Shown: positions 25,329-34,212, numbered from the stretch's first letter. The stretch is 64,000 bases of DNA from Cohnella xylanilytica (GCF_014212175.1 NZ_JACJVR010000070.1:1-64000); one strand, 5' to 3'. The notes: generated by a model from the letters alone, not told the origin. Numbers and translations: made by a program.

Positions 25329-26672
25329 ATGAAAAAGACGTTAACGGTATCCGCCGCGACCCTGCTCGCCGCTTCCCTCGTTCTCGCCGGCTGCGGCAAG
25401 AACGGGAACGAAGCCGGCTCCCCGGACGCTTCGAACGCGTCCGCCGGCGGCAAGGATAAGGTCAAGCTGTCGCTGTGGCACAACTACACGGGCGACGACC
25501 AGCGCGCCAAGACGATGCGCGCGATCATCGAAGAATACCAGAAGGCTCACCCGAACGTCGAGCTCGACATCCAGGCGATTCCGCCGGACGGCTACCGGAC
25601 GCGCCTGAAGACGGTCGCGGCCGCGAACGAGATGCCCGATCTGTTCGTCATGTGGCCCGGCGTCATGACGAAGGAATTCCAGGCCGGCAACCTGATCCAG
25701 CCGATCAACGAGCTGCTGGACGGCAAGCCGGAGTGGAAGGACGGCTTCCTGCCGGGCTCGTTCGACGGGTTCACGATCGGCAGCGACGTCTACAGCGTCC
25801 CGGTCGCCCTGTCCCCGACCTCGATTCTCTACTACAACAAGAAGATTCTCGAGGACAACGGCCTGACGCCTCCCAAGACTTGGGACGAGCTGATGAACGC
25901 CGTGAACGTCCTCAAGGAGAAGAAGATCACGCCGATCGCGCTCGGCAACAAGGCTGCCTGGCTGGCGCAGTCCAGCATCCTGAGCTCGCTGGCCGACCGC
26001 GTGACGGGAACGGAATGGTTCCTGAAGGCGGCCGCGCAGGACGGAGCCAAGTTCACCGATCCGGAATTCGTGCAGGCGCTGACCTACTTGCAGGATCTGC
26101 AGAAGGCGGGCGCGTTCCAGGAAGGCTTCAACGCGATCGACAACACGCAGATGGAGCAGTACTTCGCGCAAGGCAAAGCCGCGATGATGATCGACGGCGG
26201 CTGGGCGCTGACGAACCTGGCGGCGAGCGCTCCGGCCGACTCGCTGTCGCAGATGGGGGCGACCATCCTCCCGTCCGTCCCGAACGGCAAGGGCGATCCG
26301 AACACGCTGTCCGGCGTCGTCGGCACGGGCTTCGGCCTCGGCAAGAACGCCACCGGCGCGAAGAAGGAAGCCGCGCTCGACCTGCTCTACACGCTCGCGG
26401 GACCGGACGCGCAGAAGCGCGTGCTCGAGAGCAACCAGCTCGTCAGCTACAAGGTCGAGCTCGACAAGAGCAAGGTGACGCCGATCTTCGCGGAAGTGTA
26501 CGAGCTCGTGAACAAGGTCGGCCGAACGCCGGTTTACGACGGCGTGCTCTCCTCCGCGGTGGCCGACGAAGTGAACAACGGCCTGCAGGACCTGCTCATG
26601 GGCGCCAAGCCCGAAGCGGTCGCGAAGAAGATCCAGGAAGCGCAAGAGAAATCGATGCAGTCCGGCAGTTAA
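25329..26672 (+). CDS. Sugar ABC transporter substrate-binding lipoprotein
   Basis: A 447-residue family-1 solute-binding protein with signal peptide and lipobox L-A-G-C (C22), then the SBP_bac_1 domain. The motif RTRLKTVAAANEMPDLF is in the usual place; 'VVGTGFGLGKNATG' and a C-terminal helix follow. AGGAGGGG precedes the ATG at 25329. It is the first gene of a transporter unit with two permeases and lies downstream of the YesM/YesN pair that probably controls it. A strong hairpin follows its stop. The sugar is not identifiable. Confidence 0.92.
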   Translation: MKKTLTVSAATLLAASLVLAGCGKNGNEAGSPDASNASAGGKDKVKLSLWHNYTGDDQRAKTMRAIIEEYQKAHPNVELDIQAIPPDGYRTRLKTVAAANEMPDLFVMWPGVMTKEFQAGNLIQPINELLDGKPEWKDGFLPGSFDGFTIGSDVYSVPVALSPTSILYYNKKILEDNGLTPPKTWDELMNAVNVLKEKKITPIALGNKAAWLAQSSILSSLADRVTGTEWFLKAAAQDGAKFTDPEFVQALTYLQDLQKAGAFQEGFNAIDNTQMEQYFAQGKAAMMIDGGWALTNLAASAPADSLSQMGATILPSVPNGKGDPNTLSGVVGTGFGLGKNATGAKKEAALDLLYTLAGPDAQKRVLESNQLVSYKVELDKSKVTPIFAEVYELVNKVGRTPVYDGVLSSAVADEVNNGLQDLLMGAKPEAVAKKIQEAQEKSMQSGS

Positions 26673-26695
26673 TCCGCCGCGCTGAAGTCCATCGT

Positions 26696-26728
26696 TTCGG
26701 CCCTCTTCTCCGGGAGCAGGGCCGAAGC
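26696..26728 (+). other. mRNA hairpin after the binding-protein gene
   Basis: TTCGGCCCT pairs with AGGGCCGAA, with a 15-nt intervening loop and no T tract. It is probably an mRNA-stabilising or processing hairpin that lets the binding protein be made in excess over the permeases. Confidence 0.5.
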
Positions 26729-26744
26729 TATTCTATCCCGCGAC

Positions 26745-26965
26745 CACACAATCATGCGATCACACGATCACGCCATTCCGTTTTTCCGTTAACTCGCTAA
26801 CACGCTAACACGCTATTTCGCTATCACACTATTCCGCTTTTCCGTTAACACGCTATCTCGCTATCACACTATTCCGCTTTTCCGTTAACTCGCTATCTCG
26901 CTATTCCGTTATAACGCTAAATTGCTAAACCGCTAGATCCCTAACTCGCTAACTCGCTAACCTGC
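26745..26965. repeat. Degenerate 8-bp tandem repeats with a 40-bp duplication
   Basis: The segment is made of variants of CGCTAACA, CGCTATCT and CGTTAACT. Within it a 40-bp unit (26819-26858) is repeated immediately at 26859-26898 with a single A/T difference. It lies in the untranslated space between the binding-protein and permease genes. Confidence 0.8.
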
Positions 26966-27001
26966 GAACCTGCTATCCCATCGAAAAAGGAGGGGGCCGT
27001 T

Positions 27002-27877
27002 ATGACTTCCGCCGGCCGCGCGAGAGCGTTCATCGCGGCAGGGTTGCTTCCCGCGCTGCTGCTCTTCGTTTTTTTCGTCATCATTCCGATCGTCTGGTCC
27101 GCCTATTACGGCTTCTTCGACTGGAAGGGCATCGGGCAGCCCAAGTTCATCGGCATGGACAACTTCGCCGAGGTCGTGAGAGACCCGATCTTCTGGCGTT
27201 CGTTCAAGAACAACATGCTGATCGTCGTCGCCTCCGTCTTCGGACAGGTGCCGATCGCCCTTATCCTGTCGCTCCTGCTGGTCCGCAATTCGTGGCTTCA
27301 CCGGTTCATCCGCTCCTCGGTGTTCATGCCGATGGTGCTCTCCTCGGTCGTCGTCGGCATCATCTGGGGCTATATCTATCATCCGCAGATCGGCATCCTG
27401 AACTTCCTGCTCGACAGCGTGGGTCTCGGCTCCTGGAAGCGGCTGTGGCTGTCCGATCCGGACATCTCGATGTATTCGCTCATGGTTCCGATCATCTGGA
27501 ACTACATCGGCCCGTATCTGATCATGTTCCTCGCGGCGCTCAAGAACATCCCGAGCGACATGGACGACGCCGCCTTGCTCGACGGGGCGCAAGGAGCGCG
27601 CAAGCTGTTCTCCCTGACGCTGCCGATGATCTGGGACACGATCAAGGTCGCGGTCGTTCTGTGCATCTCCGGCAGCTTGAAGGCGTTCGACCTGATCTAC
27701 GTCATGACCGGGGGCGGACCGGCGCATTCGACCGAGCTGCTCGCCTCGTACATGTACAACAACACGTTCGCCATCTACCGGTTCGGGTACGGCAGCGCGG
27801 TCTCGACGATGATCATCCTGCTCAGCCTTCTGCTTATCGCCGGCAGCCAATACTTGATGAAGAAAGAATATCGCTAA
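27002..27877 (+). CDS. Carbohydrate ABC transporter permease, MalF type
   Basis: A 291-residue permease with six membrane segments. The N-terminus is hydrophobic (AAGLLPALLLFVFFVIIPIVW) and the EAA loop reads MDDAALLDGAQGARKLFSLTLPMIW in part. AAGGAGG precedes the ATG. It is 13 bp upstream of its partner permease and about 330 bp after the binding protein, in the same orientation. It is responsible for sugar passage through the membrane; the ATPase is not encoded here. Confidence 0.92.
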   Translation: MTSAGRARAFIAAGLLPALLLFVFFVIIPIVWSAYYGFFDWKGIGQPKFIGMDNFAEVVRDPIFWRSFKNNMLIVVASVFGQVPIALILSLLLVRNSWLHRFIRSSVFMPMVLSSVVVGIIWGYIYHPQIGILNFLLDSVGLGSWKRLWLSDPDISMYSLMVPIIWNYIGPYLIMFLAALKNIPSDMDDAALLDGAQGARKLFSLTLPMIWDTIKVAVVLCISGSLKAFDLIYVMTGGGPAHSTELLASYMYNNTFAIYRFGYGSAVSTMIILLSLLLIAGSQYLMKKEYR

Positions 27878-27890
27878 AGGGGGGCCGTCC

Positions 27891-28718
27891 ATGAAGCTGC
27901 GCAAATGGCAAAGCGGCGTCGCGAACGGGCTGATGACCCTGTACGCGCTCGTCACGCTGTATCCGCTGTTCTGGCTCTTCGTCAGCGCGTTCAAATCCAA
28001 CGACGAGTTCTACTCCCGCCCCTTCGGGCTTCCGACCACCTGGCATTGGGACAGCTTCAAGCGGGCGTGGACCGTGTCCGACATGGGGACGAGCATGTAC
28101 AACTCCGTCATCGTCACCGCCGTGTCGCTCGTCGTCATGCTCGCGGTCGGGGCGCTGGCCGCCTACGTGCTGTCGCGCTTCCAATTCCGGGGCAAGCTTC
28201 TCGTCATGGGCGTGTTCCTGCTGGGGATGCTGATTCCGATCCACAGCACGCTCGTCCCGCTCTTTATCGTCATGAACAAGATTCACCTTCTGAACACGTA
28301 CGGCGCTCTCATTTTCCCCTATGCCGCCTTCGAACTGCCGATCGCCATCTTCATCATCCAGGCGTACATGAACACGTTCCCGAAGGAGATCGAGGAAGCC
28401 GCGCTGATCGACGGTTCCGGGTATTGGGGCATCTTCCGGCGGATGATGCTGCCTCTGGCGGCTCCCGCCATCGCGACGGTGTCGATCCTGGCCGTGCTGC
28501 GCTTCTGGAACGACTTCGCGTTCGCGCTCGTGTTCATCAGCAAGCCGGCGCTCAAGACGCTGCCGCTCAGCCTGTCGATGTTCGCCACCGGCTACATGAC
28601 GGACTACCAGTTGACGATGGCCGCTCTCGCGCTCGCGGTCATTCCGACGATCATCATCTATTTGATCTTCCAGAAGTCGATCATGCAGGGCATGGTGGCC
28701 GGCGCCGTGAAGGGTTAA
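27891..28718 (+). CDS. Carbohydrate ABC transporter permease, MalG type
   Basis: A 275-residue permease of the MalG/UgpE type. The EAA loop is IEEAALIDGSGYWGIFRRMMLPL in part, and the C-terminus FQKSIMQGMVAGAVKG is diagnostic. AAGGGGGG is seven bases before the ATG. It is the last gene of the second sugar transporter, followed by a terminator at 28744-28790. Confidence 0.92.
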   Translation: MKLRKWQSGVANGLMTLYALVTLYPLFWLFVSAFKSNDEFYSRPFGLPTTWHWDSFKRAWTVSDMGTSMYNSVIVTAVSLVVMLAVGALAAYVLSRFQFRGKLLVMGVFLLGMLIPIHSTLVPLFIVMNKIHLLNTYGALIFPYAAFELPIAIFIIQAYMNTFPKEIEEAALIDGSGYWGIFRRMMLPLAAPAIATVSILAVLRFWNDFAFALVFISKPALKTLPLSLSMFATGYMTDYQLTMAALALAVIPTIIIYLIFQKSIMQGMVAGAVKG

Positions 28719-28743
28719 ATATTAATCATGTGAAAAAAAAGCA

Positions 28744-28790
28744 GCCATTCTCTCGATCCCGTCAGATGCGGGCGGGAGAATGGCTTATTT
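28744..28790 (+). terminator. Terminator of the second sugar transporter
   Basis: GCCATTCTC pairs with GAGAATGGC around an inner CCCG/CGGG hairpin, then TTATTTAT. Confidence 0.75.
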
Positions 28791-28837
28791 ATAGATCGAG
28801 TATCATTCTAAAATTTTACTAAATTTGTATTTTCCGG

Positions 28838-28867
28838 TTGATATGAAGGTAATGAGTGAGAGATAAT
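28838..28867 (+). promoter_or_regulatory. Promoter candidate of the C39-like gene
   Basis: TTGATA (28838-28843) and GATAAT (28862-28867) with an 18-bp spacer. A palindromic AAAACGTTTT follows at about 28876-28885 and might be an operator or a cre-like site. Confidence 0.4.
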
Positions 28868-28977
28868 AAATTTGTAAAACGTTTTCCGTCACTTTTCGCT
28901 AAGATTTACTCACCTCCCTTATGATTGAACCGCTGGCCAGCGTTCAATAAATAAATTTCTAGTGAGGAGAGAAAGTC

Positions 28978-29784
28978 GTGAAGAAAAAGTGGGCAATCAC
29001 GGGTCCTGCAATAGCATTTATTCTATTAATTGGGAATTCGGTTTCGACGGCAGCTGCACAGGATTCAGGCTCTACAGGCGCACTTCTTAATGACCCCTCA
29101 TTATCAGTCTCCAAAGCTAAAACCTTGAAAACCTACTCTCAGCAAAAAGACGAATGGGCGTCAAAACTTTATAAAAACAGATTGCAGAACAGACTTGCAG
29201 CTTCTGGTGCAAGGTATACTATTTCTGTAACAGGTTATCAGCAGGAGGAGTATTACTACTGTGGTCCTGCATCTGTAAGACAAACCCTCAGTTTCCATAA
29301 GTCATCAAGCGGCAGTACGACTTCTCTGCCGTCACAAGCAACATTGGCTAAAAAAATAGGAACGACTACGCAAGGTAGTACAACTACTGGAATTACAGAT
29401 ACTATAAATACCTACGCAAATACTTACGGTTTTGTTGCCTATGCTTCTTCAAATTTAGAGGATGAATCAGACCCTGAAGCAAGATTTAGAGAAAGAATAA
29501 GTGCAGATATTGTTTATGAAAATGGTGCGCCTATTATTTTGCTTCAGACAAAGTTCCTTCCAAGATACGGCGGAAAATCGATTCGACATTATAACACAGT
29601 TAGCGGGTATGACGATACTTCCTCTTCGCCTTCATCTTATTTGATGAGATTACATGACCCTAATGACGATTCTGATTACTACGGAACTTACTGGGACCCG
29701 GTAGGTTCTAAGACGGCAAATGGCGTATTTAAAGCCGTATATGAAGCAGATAAACAAGGAACGAATATGGCGATGAGTTGGTGA
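28978..29784 (+). CDS. Secreted C39-like papain-fold protein
   Basis: A 268-residue secreted protein with a signal peptide (about 1-27, ending STAAA-QD). The C39-type papain-like domain has Cys95 in YYYCGPASVRQTL, a His in RHYNTVSGYD (about residue 202) and an Asp in RLHDPND (about 224), so the catalytic triad appears intact. The GTG start has GAGGAG upstream. Base composition is clearly lower in GC than all genes around it, and codon use differs, suggesting recent transfer together with the next gene. The target is unknown; it could be a cell-surface or peptide-processing protease. Confidence 0.75.
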   Translation: MKKKWAITGPAIAFILLIGNSVSTAAAQDSGSTGALLNDPSLSVSKAKTLKTYSQQKDEWASKLYKNRLQNRLAASGARYTISVTGYQQEEYYYCGPASVRQTLSFHKSSSGSTTSLPSQATLAKKIGTTTQGSTTTGITDTINTYANTYGFVAYASSNLEDESDPEARFRERISADIVYENGAPIILLQTKFLPRYGGKSIRHYNTVSGYDDTSSSPSSYLMRLHDPNDDSDYYGTYWDPVGSKTANGVFKAVYEADKQGTNMAMSW

Positions 29785-29793
29785 TTTAACAAA

Positions 29794-29823
29794 GGAACAG
29801 AGGGCTTTCCCTCTGTTCCTTTC
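29794..29823 (+). terminator. Hairpin terminator between the two low-GC genes
   Basis: GGAACAGAGGG pairs with CCCTCTGTTCC around CTTT and ends in TTTC. It is immediately followed by the GGAGGT ribosome site of the next gene, so it may act as a partial terminator. Confidence 0.7.
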
Positions 29824-29839
29824 ACACGGAGGTGTCGCT

Positions 29840-30952
29840 ATGATTAAACCAATAAGCTGCTTGTTAATTTTATTAATACTCATAGTTGCCCAAGGATGTA
29901 CTAGAGATGATGTTCCCACAACTATTAATGAGCAACCTGCTCCTACAGCGGAGCCGAAGCTTACTCCCTCTAATCAACAGGGTAAGGTAACGATCTCCTC
30001 CCCTGTTTCCTTGTATAGAGTGGTCGAATTGCCTTACTCCCAGTATACGTTGCCCTCACTACGTAATGAAGTCCTTTATGTCCCAGTAAACGAAAACAGC
30101 GAATTTGTGAATTCGATTATCTCTATAGATTTAAAGACCCTAGAGCAGGACCTTCTCTTTAAATCAACATTTGAGCAGTCAACGATAAACGATCTTCGAG
30201 CGAATGAAAACTGGATAACGTGGGTGGATTCCGCAGCAGACGGGTCCTTCGCCAAGACTTATGCCCGAAACATGGACAGCGGGGTTCAAAAAGTCATTAC
30301 AACGCACACGGATCCCAATTTTTTAAAAATAGATTCTCCATATTTGTATGATGATGTTCTCGCCTGGATTAATATTAATAGCGCCCGTGACACGAATCCC
30401 AAGGTCGTTGTCTATAATCTTAAAAATGAAAAGATAAGTACGATATCCGAGGTTCATCAGTATGGTTTATACAATAATTTTTTACACATTCACAATGGAA
30501 AAGTTCTCTGGACAGATTCTATTGATGGAAAAGGGTATTATAAAATCTATGATCTAGATTCTCATCAATTGGATTCTTACGAAGCGCCGCTTAAATTTCC
30601 CGGCTACGCTCAGTTAATGGACGATGACATTTACTCTATAAATTTTATTGACGATCACGATTGGACTTCCCAAACATTCGGCTACTATGACACGAAAAGT
30701 CATGTATTCAAATCTTTAGAGAATAAGTACATTAATCGGCTCGTTTCCAGCGATACCCATGTAGCTTGGACTAATAGCGATCAGGAACTCATCTTATTGG
30801 ACGCTCGTTCAGGCAAAAAACTAAACTTCTCAAAGCTGATCAATCACACCATCGATTCCATTGAATGTATGAGCGATGGAAAAACTTTTATCGCCGGTTA
30901 TTCAACCAATCACAGTTCAGTATTGTATATAATAGATCCCCTTAAAGCATGA
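29840..30952 (+). CDS. Lipoprotein with beta-propeller-like repeats, unknown function
   Basis: A 370-residue lipoprotein with a hydrophobic leader and C20 in AQGC, then a Thr/Pro linker. The body has repeated beta-blade-like units with W-[IV]-T-W/A-W-I and YDLDSHQL, YDTKSHVF, LDARSGKKL at intervals, as in TolB/YncE-type propellers. GGAGGT is upstream. It is low in GC, like the C39-like gene before it, and the two seem to be one acquired unit. No specific family is recognised. Confidence 0.65.
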   Translation: MIKPISCLLILLILIVAQGCTRDDVPTTINEQPAPTAEPKLTPSNQQGKVTISSPVSLYRVVELPYSQYTLPSLRNEVLYVPVNENSEFVNSIISIDLKTLEQDLLFKSTFEQSTINDLRANENWITWVDSAADGSFAKTYARNMDSGVQKVITTHTDPNFLKIDSPYLYDDVLAWININSARDTNPKVVVYNLKNEKISTISEVHQYGLYNNFLHIHNGKVLWTDSIDGKGYYKIYDLDSHQLDSYEAPLKFPGYAQLMDDDIYSINFIDDHDWTSQTFGYYDTKSHVFKSLENKYINRLVSSDTHVAWTNSDQELILLDARSGKKLNFSKLINHTIDSIECMSDGKTFIAGYSTNHSSVLYIIDPLKA

Positions 30953-31009
30953 CTAACAAACAATAGTAAAACCCGATCCTATCGAGCCCCTCCCGCCACA
31001 GCGGCCTGA

Positions 31010-32935
31010 TCAGAACGGATTCAACACGTGGAAAAAGACGTTCGGCGACGCCATCCGGTAGTAGTGGCTGCACCAGCCGACTCCCCGCCCGTTGAACCGG
31101 TTGGCCGAGCTGAAGACGAGGCGCTCCTGCTCCAGCTCCTCGATCCGCGGGATTCGGCCCTCCGCGTAGTCGAGCAGCCTCGCCGCGGCCGAGTCGAGCC
31201 GGCTCAACACCCCGCCGTAGCGGATGTCGATCACTTCCCAGCCGAACGGCTTGAACATGCGCATCCACTGCGTCCGGTGGGCCAGACGCAGCTCCCGCAC
31301 CGCCGAGGCGATCGCGGGCAGCGTCTCCGCAGCCGCCAGCCGAAGCGCCTCCCGGTCCCCGCGGTCGTAAGCCCGCTTAAGCTCGATGCCGATCTCGCTC
31401 TTGAGCTTCAGCACGGCGCACAGCTTCTGCGGCACCTCGAACAGGTAGTCCAGCTCGGCCTCCGAATTCCGGGACGCGGCGATCTCCCGCTCCAGCTTCT
31501 CATAATGCGCCGCCAGCTCCAGCCCCTCGATCTGCTTGTCGAACAGCCCGAGCAGTACGTCCTGGTAGAGCAGGAACTTCGACGGGTTGCTCTGCTTGCG
31601 GTTGTCCGGCTCCGAGCCGGGCACTTCGTCGAGATCCTTCAATCGCAGGAACGTCTCCGCCGGGATGCCGGTGCAGAACTTTACCCTCTCCGCCAGACGC
31701 TCCCACTTCGGACTATCCTCCGAATACGCATGCTCCGCGTAGAGCTGCAGCCCGAGCAGCGCCGCGAACGGGTTGCCCTCGTTGCCGTCGTCGCCCCACA
31801 TCGTCGCGTACGCTTCGCGGATGCCTTCCTTCTTGCATACCTGCAGCGCGACGTCGGAGGCCTTCAGAGATAAGCCGTAGTTGACTCCGAACGTGTTGAA
31901 GATCCACACCGCCCCGGCGAAAGCCAGCTTGCCTCCGAGAGGACGATGGTTCGCGATCACGTTCTCGTATTCCTCCGGCTCCAGGTGCACGTAATCCCAG
32001 TACACCAGGGTCGCGTCCTTCGGAATGCGGCTCGCCATCTCCTCCGGTATCTTCGTATTCTTGTCGTAGTAGTCGCGCTCCGTCCCCGCGTTGCCGGCGG
32101 CGAGCTTCAGGAACATGTCGCTCCACATCATCGGCCGAAGCCCCCTGCGGCGAACGGCGGCCAGCACCTTGTCCAGATGGCCGGCCATCATGTCGAAGCG
32201 ATCCTTGTACCCGTTCCGGTCCAGGTACTTGCCCCGTCCCAGCTCCTCCGCCTCGTCCATGCCGATGTGGATCTTCCGGCTGCGGAACGGCCAGCTCGCG
32301 CCGTCGATCATGTTCTCGACGAGCCGGTCCGTCGCCTCCTCGCCGACGAGAAGCGCGCCCTTCGTGTCCCGGTAATGCCGAACCGGCTCCCACTTCAGGA
32401 ACTCCTCCAGATGCGCCAGCGTCTGAATGCTCGGGAACGCCTCGATGCCGTATCGGTCCGCGTAATCGTCGATCTCCCGCAGCTCCTCCTGCGAATAACG
32501 CCCGCGCATGTAGCCGAAGTACGGCTCCTCTTCGATCGCGTACGTATCCTCCATGTACAGCATGACGGCGTTCATGCCCATGAGGGCCAGCTTGTTCAGC
32601 ATCGACTTGAACCCGTCCAGGGAGAGCACCGCGTTGCGGGACAGGTCGAACATCGGCCCGACCGTGTCGAATTGCTGCTTCTCGCGCAGGCTGAACGCCC
32701 CGCCTTGGCCCCGATGCTGAACGAACAACCCCAATCCGCGGAAAAACTGATGCTTCGCGCCGTATCGGATCCGCCCCTCGGCGCCGTCCCAGCCGACCTC
32801 CAGCTCGAACGCTTGGGAAGAACGCTCGACCTTCACGACCGTCCCTTCGTCCCCCGGCACGATTCCGATCTCTCCCGCCAAGCTGCGGATGCCGGGAAGC
32901 AGCTCCTCCACGTCCCCCTCGAACCGCACTTTCAT
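31010..32935 (-). CDS. GH20 exo-beta-N-acetylglucosaminidase-type enzyme
   Basis: A 641-residue cytoplasmic protein (no signal peptide) of glycoside hydrolase family 20. The barrel begins after about residue 90 (GPMFDLSRNAVLSLDGFKSMLNKLALMGMN in part). The catalytic Asp-Glu pair lies in HIGMDEAEELG near residue 222, and substrate contacts are likely in MMWSDMF and VYWDYVH. The extra C-terminal helical domain (about 430-641) is as in ExoHex-like members. It removes terminal N-acetylhexosamine, probably from imported chito- or glycan oligosaccharides. GGGAGG is nine bases before the ATG. It is a single gene with a palindrome over its promoter. Confidence 0.85.
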   Translation of the reverse strand: MKVRFEGDVEELLPGIRSLAGEIGIVPGDEGTVVKVERSSQAFELEVGWDGAEGRIRYGAKHQFFRGLGLFVQHRGQGGAFSLREKQQFDTVGPMFDLSRNAVLSLDGFKSMLNKLALMGMNAVMLYMEDTYAIEEEPYFGYMRGRYSQEELREIDDYADRYGIEAFPSIQTLAHLEEFLKWEPVRHYRDTKGALLVGEEATDRLVENMIDGASWPFRSRKIHIGMDEAEELGRGKYLDRNGYKDRFDMMAGHLDKVLAAVRRRGLRPMMWSDMFLKLAAGNAGTERDYYDKNTKIPEEMASRIPKDATLVYWDYVHLEPEEYENVIANHRPLGGKLAFAGAVWIFNTFGVNYGLSLKASDVALQVCKKEGIREAYATMWGDDGNEGNPFAALLGLQLYAEHAYSEDSPKWERLAERVKFCTGIPAETFLRLKDLDEVPGSEPDNRKQSNPSKFLLYQDVLLGLFDKQIEGLELAAHYEKLEREIAASRNSEAELDYLFEVPQKLCAVLKLKSEIGIELKRAYDRGDREALRLAAAETLPAIASAVRELRLAHRTQWMRMFKPFGWEVIDIRYGGVLSRLDSAAARLLDYAEGRIPRIEELEQERLVFSSANRFNGRGVGWCSHYYRMASPNVFFHVLNPF

Positions 32936-32964
32936 CCCGCTTTGCCTCCCCCTCTTCGTTTTCC

Positions 32965-33015
32965 TCGTTCTATAAACATTATAACGTTATATTGATTGTG
33001 CGGGCAATAGCGGAC
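32965..33015 (-). promoter_or_regulatory. Promoter and palindromic operator of the GH20 gene
   Basis: On the minus strand, TTGCCC and TATAAT are separated by 18 bp. Between and over the -10 lies ATATAACGTTATAAT, an AT-rich palindrome that may bind a repressor. Confidence 0.5.
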
Positions 33016-33044
33016 CATTCGTTCCTTCCGTGCCCCGACAAGGC

Positions 33045-33070
33045 AAAAAAGACGCCTTCCGGCGTCTTTT
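33045..33070. terminator. Bidirectional terminator after folD
   Basis: AAAAGACGCC pairs with GGCGTCTTTT around TTCC, with A and T runs on the two sides. It serves folD on the minus strand. Confidence 0.85.
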
Positions 33071-33094
33071 CGGATTCTCCGAGAATGCAAGGCT

Positions 33095-33955
33095 TTAGCT
33101 TTCGCTCGCGGCGATGCCGTATTTCTCGGCGGCGTCGACCGTGTGCTTAAGCAGCGTGGCGATCGTGACGGGACCGACTCCGGCCGGAACCGGCGTTATC
33201 GCGCTCGCCTTCGCCAGGCACGCTTCGTAGTCGACGTCCCCGACGTTCCCTTCGTTGTACCCGGCGTCCAGCACGACCGCGCCTTCCTTCAGCCACCCGC
33301 CTTGGATGAACCTCGGCTTGCCGACCGCCGCCACGACGATGTCCCCGAGGCCGACGATCCGATCCAGCTCCTTCGTCTTCGAATGGCAGACGGTAACGGT
33401 GGCGTTGCGGTTGAGCAGCATGGCCGACACCGGCTTGCCCAGAATCGGGCTGCGCCCGACGACGATGGCGTGCTTGCCCTCGATCGGGATCTTGTAATAA
33501 TCCAGAATGGCGATAATCGCCGCCGGGGTGCACGACGGGTAATCGGCGAATCCGAAGGCGGTCTGCGCGTAGCCGAGCGTCGTCACTCCGTCGACGTCCT
33601 TCTCCGGCTGGATGGCGTCGAACGCGGCCCGCTCGTCGATCTGATGCGGCACCGGGTGCTGGAGCAGAATCCCGTGAACGGCCGGATCCTCGTTCAGCCG
33701 CCGGATCGTCTCGAGCAGCTGCTCCGTCGTCGTGTCCTTGCCCAGATCGACGCGGACCGACTCCATGCCGAGCCGCCGGCACGCGTTGCCCTTCATGCGG
33801 ACGTACGTGGCCGAAGCCGGATCGTCTCCCACCAGTATCGTCGCCAGGCAAGGGACGACGCCATTGGCGGCCAATCTCTCCACTCTCGGGTACAAGCGGT
33901 CCTTGATGTCCTGCGCGACTCGCGAACCGTCCAGAATAAGCTTCTCCTGCGGCAT
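33095..33955 (-). CDS. folD: Methylenetetrahydrofolate dehydrogenase/cyclohydrolase FolD
   Basis: A 286-residue bifunctional enzyme that interconverts 5,10-methylene-, 5,10-methenyl- and 10-formyl-tetrahydrofolate with NADP. Tyr51 and Lys55 of the active site (ATYVRMKGNACRRLG) are present, as are DVDG (VDGVT), the NADP loop GRSPILGKPVSAML and the C-terminal PVPAGVGPVT. The start at 33955 has GGGAG ten bases upstream; in-frame ATGs at 33964 and 33997 lack properly spaced sites. The gene is preceded by a ZTP riboswitch with its own terminator, so it is induced when one-carbon-loaded folate is short. Confidence 0.96.
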   Translation of the reverse strand: MPQEKLILDGSRVAQDIKDRLYPRVERLAANGVVPCLATILVGDDPASATYVRMKGNACRRLGMESVRVDLGKDTTTEQLLETIRRLNEDPAVHGILLQHPVPHQIDERAAFDAIQPEKDVDGVTTLGYAQTAFGFADYPSCTPAAIIAILDYYKIPIEGKHAIVVGRSPILGKPVSAMLLNRNATVTVCHSKTKELDRIVGLGDIVVAAVGKPRFIQGGWLKEGAVVLDAGYNEGNVGDVDYEACLAKASAITPVPAGVGPVTIATLLKHTVDAAEKYGIAASES

Positions 33956-33995
33956 TCTAAGCATCTCCCTTTTCCCCAAAATCGATTGAAAACGC

Positions 33996-34029
33996 AAAGA
34001 GGCAAGGGGACCTCGATCCCCTCACCTCT
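33996..34029 (-). terminator. Riboswitch expression-platform terminator
   Basis: On the minus strand AGAGG...GGGGA pairs with TCCCC...CCTCT, followed by TTGCGTTTT. It lies directly after the ZTP aptamer and 41 bp before folD. Confidence 0.7.
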
Positions 34030-34104
34030 GCCCAGGCGTACGGCTGATAATCCTATGCGCTCCCTCATGGTTCCCCATGTTCCGCCAGTCACGCATAGCT
34101 TGGT
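34029..34104 (-). ncRNA. ZTP (pfl-motif) riboswitch upstream of folD
   Basis: The minus strand carries the conserved pfl blocks in order: GCGTGACTGGCGGAACA, the hairpin ATGGGGAACCAT, GGGAGCGCATAGGA, and the 3' element CCGTACGCCTGGGCA. These blocks define the ZTP/ZMP-sensing aptamer that controls folD and purine genes in many bacteria. A promoter (TTGTGC, 18 bp, TATGAT at 34116-34111) starts transcription just before it, and a terminator follows. Confidence 0.9.
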
Positions 34105-34157
34105 GCCTTCATCATAACGCAACGGCCGCCGTCCGCACAATCCCCCGGCGGGCCTTC

Positions 34158-34186
34158 TTGACAATTCCAACCAATGTAACTAGAAT
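34158..34186 (+). promoter_or_regulatory. Promoter of the Rrf2-type gene
   Basis: TTGACA (34158-34163) and TAGAAT (34181-34186) with a 17-bp spacer, 27 bp upstream of the GTG start. Confidence 0.75.
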
Positions 34187-34212
34187 GGTAGCATTGAGAG
34201 GAGGAGACCGCC

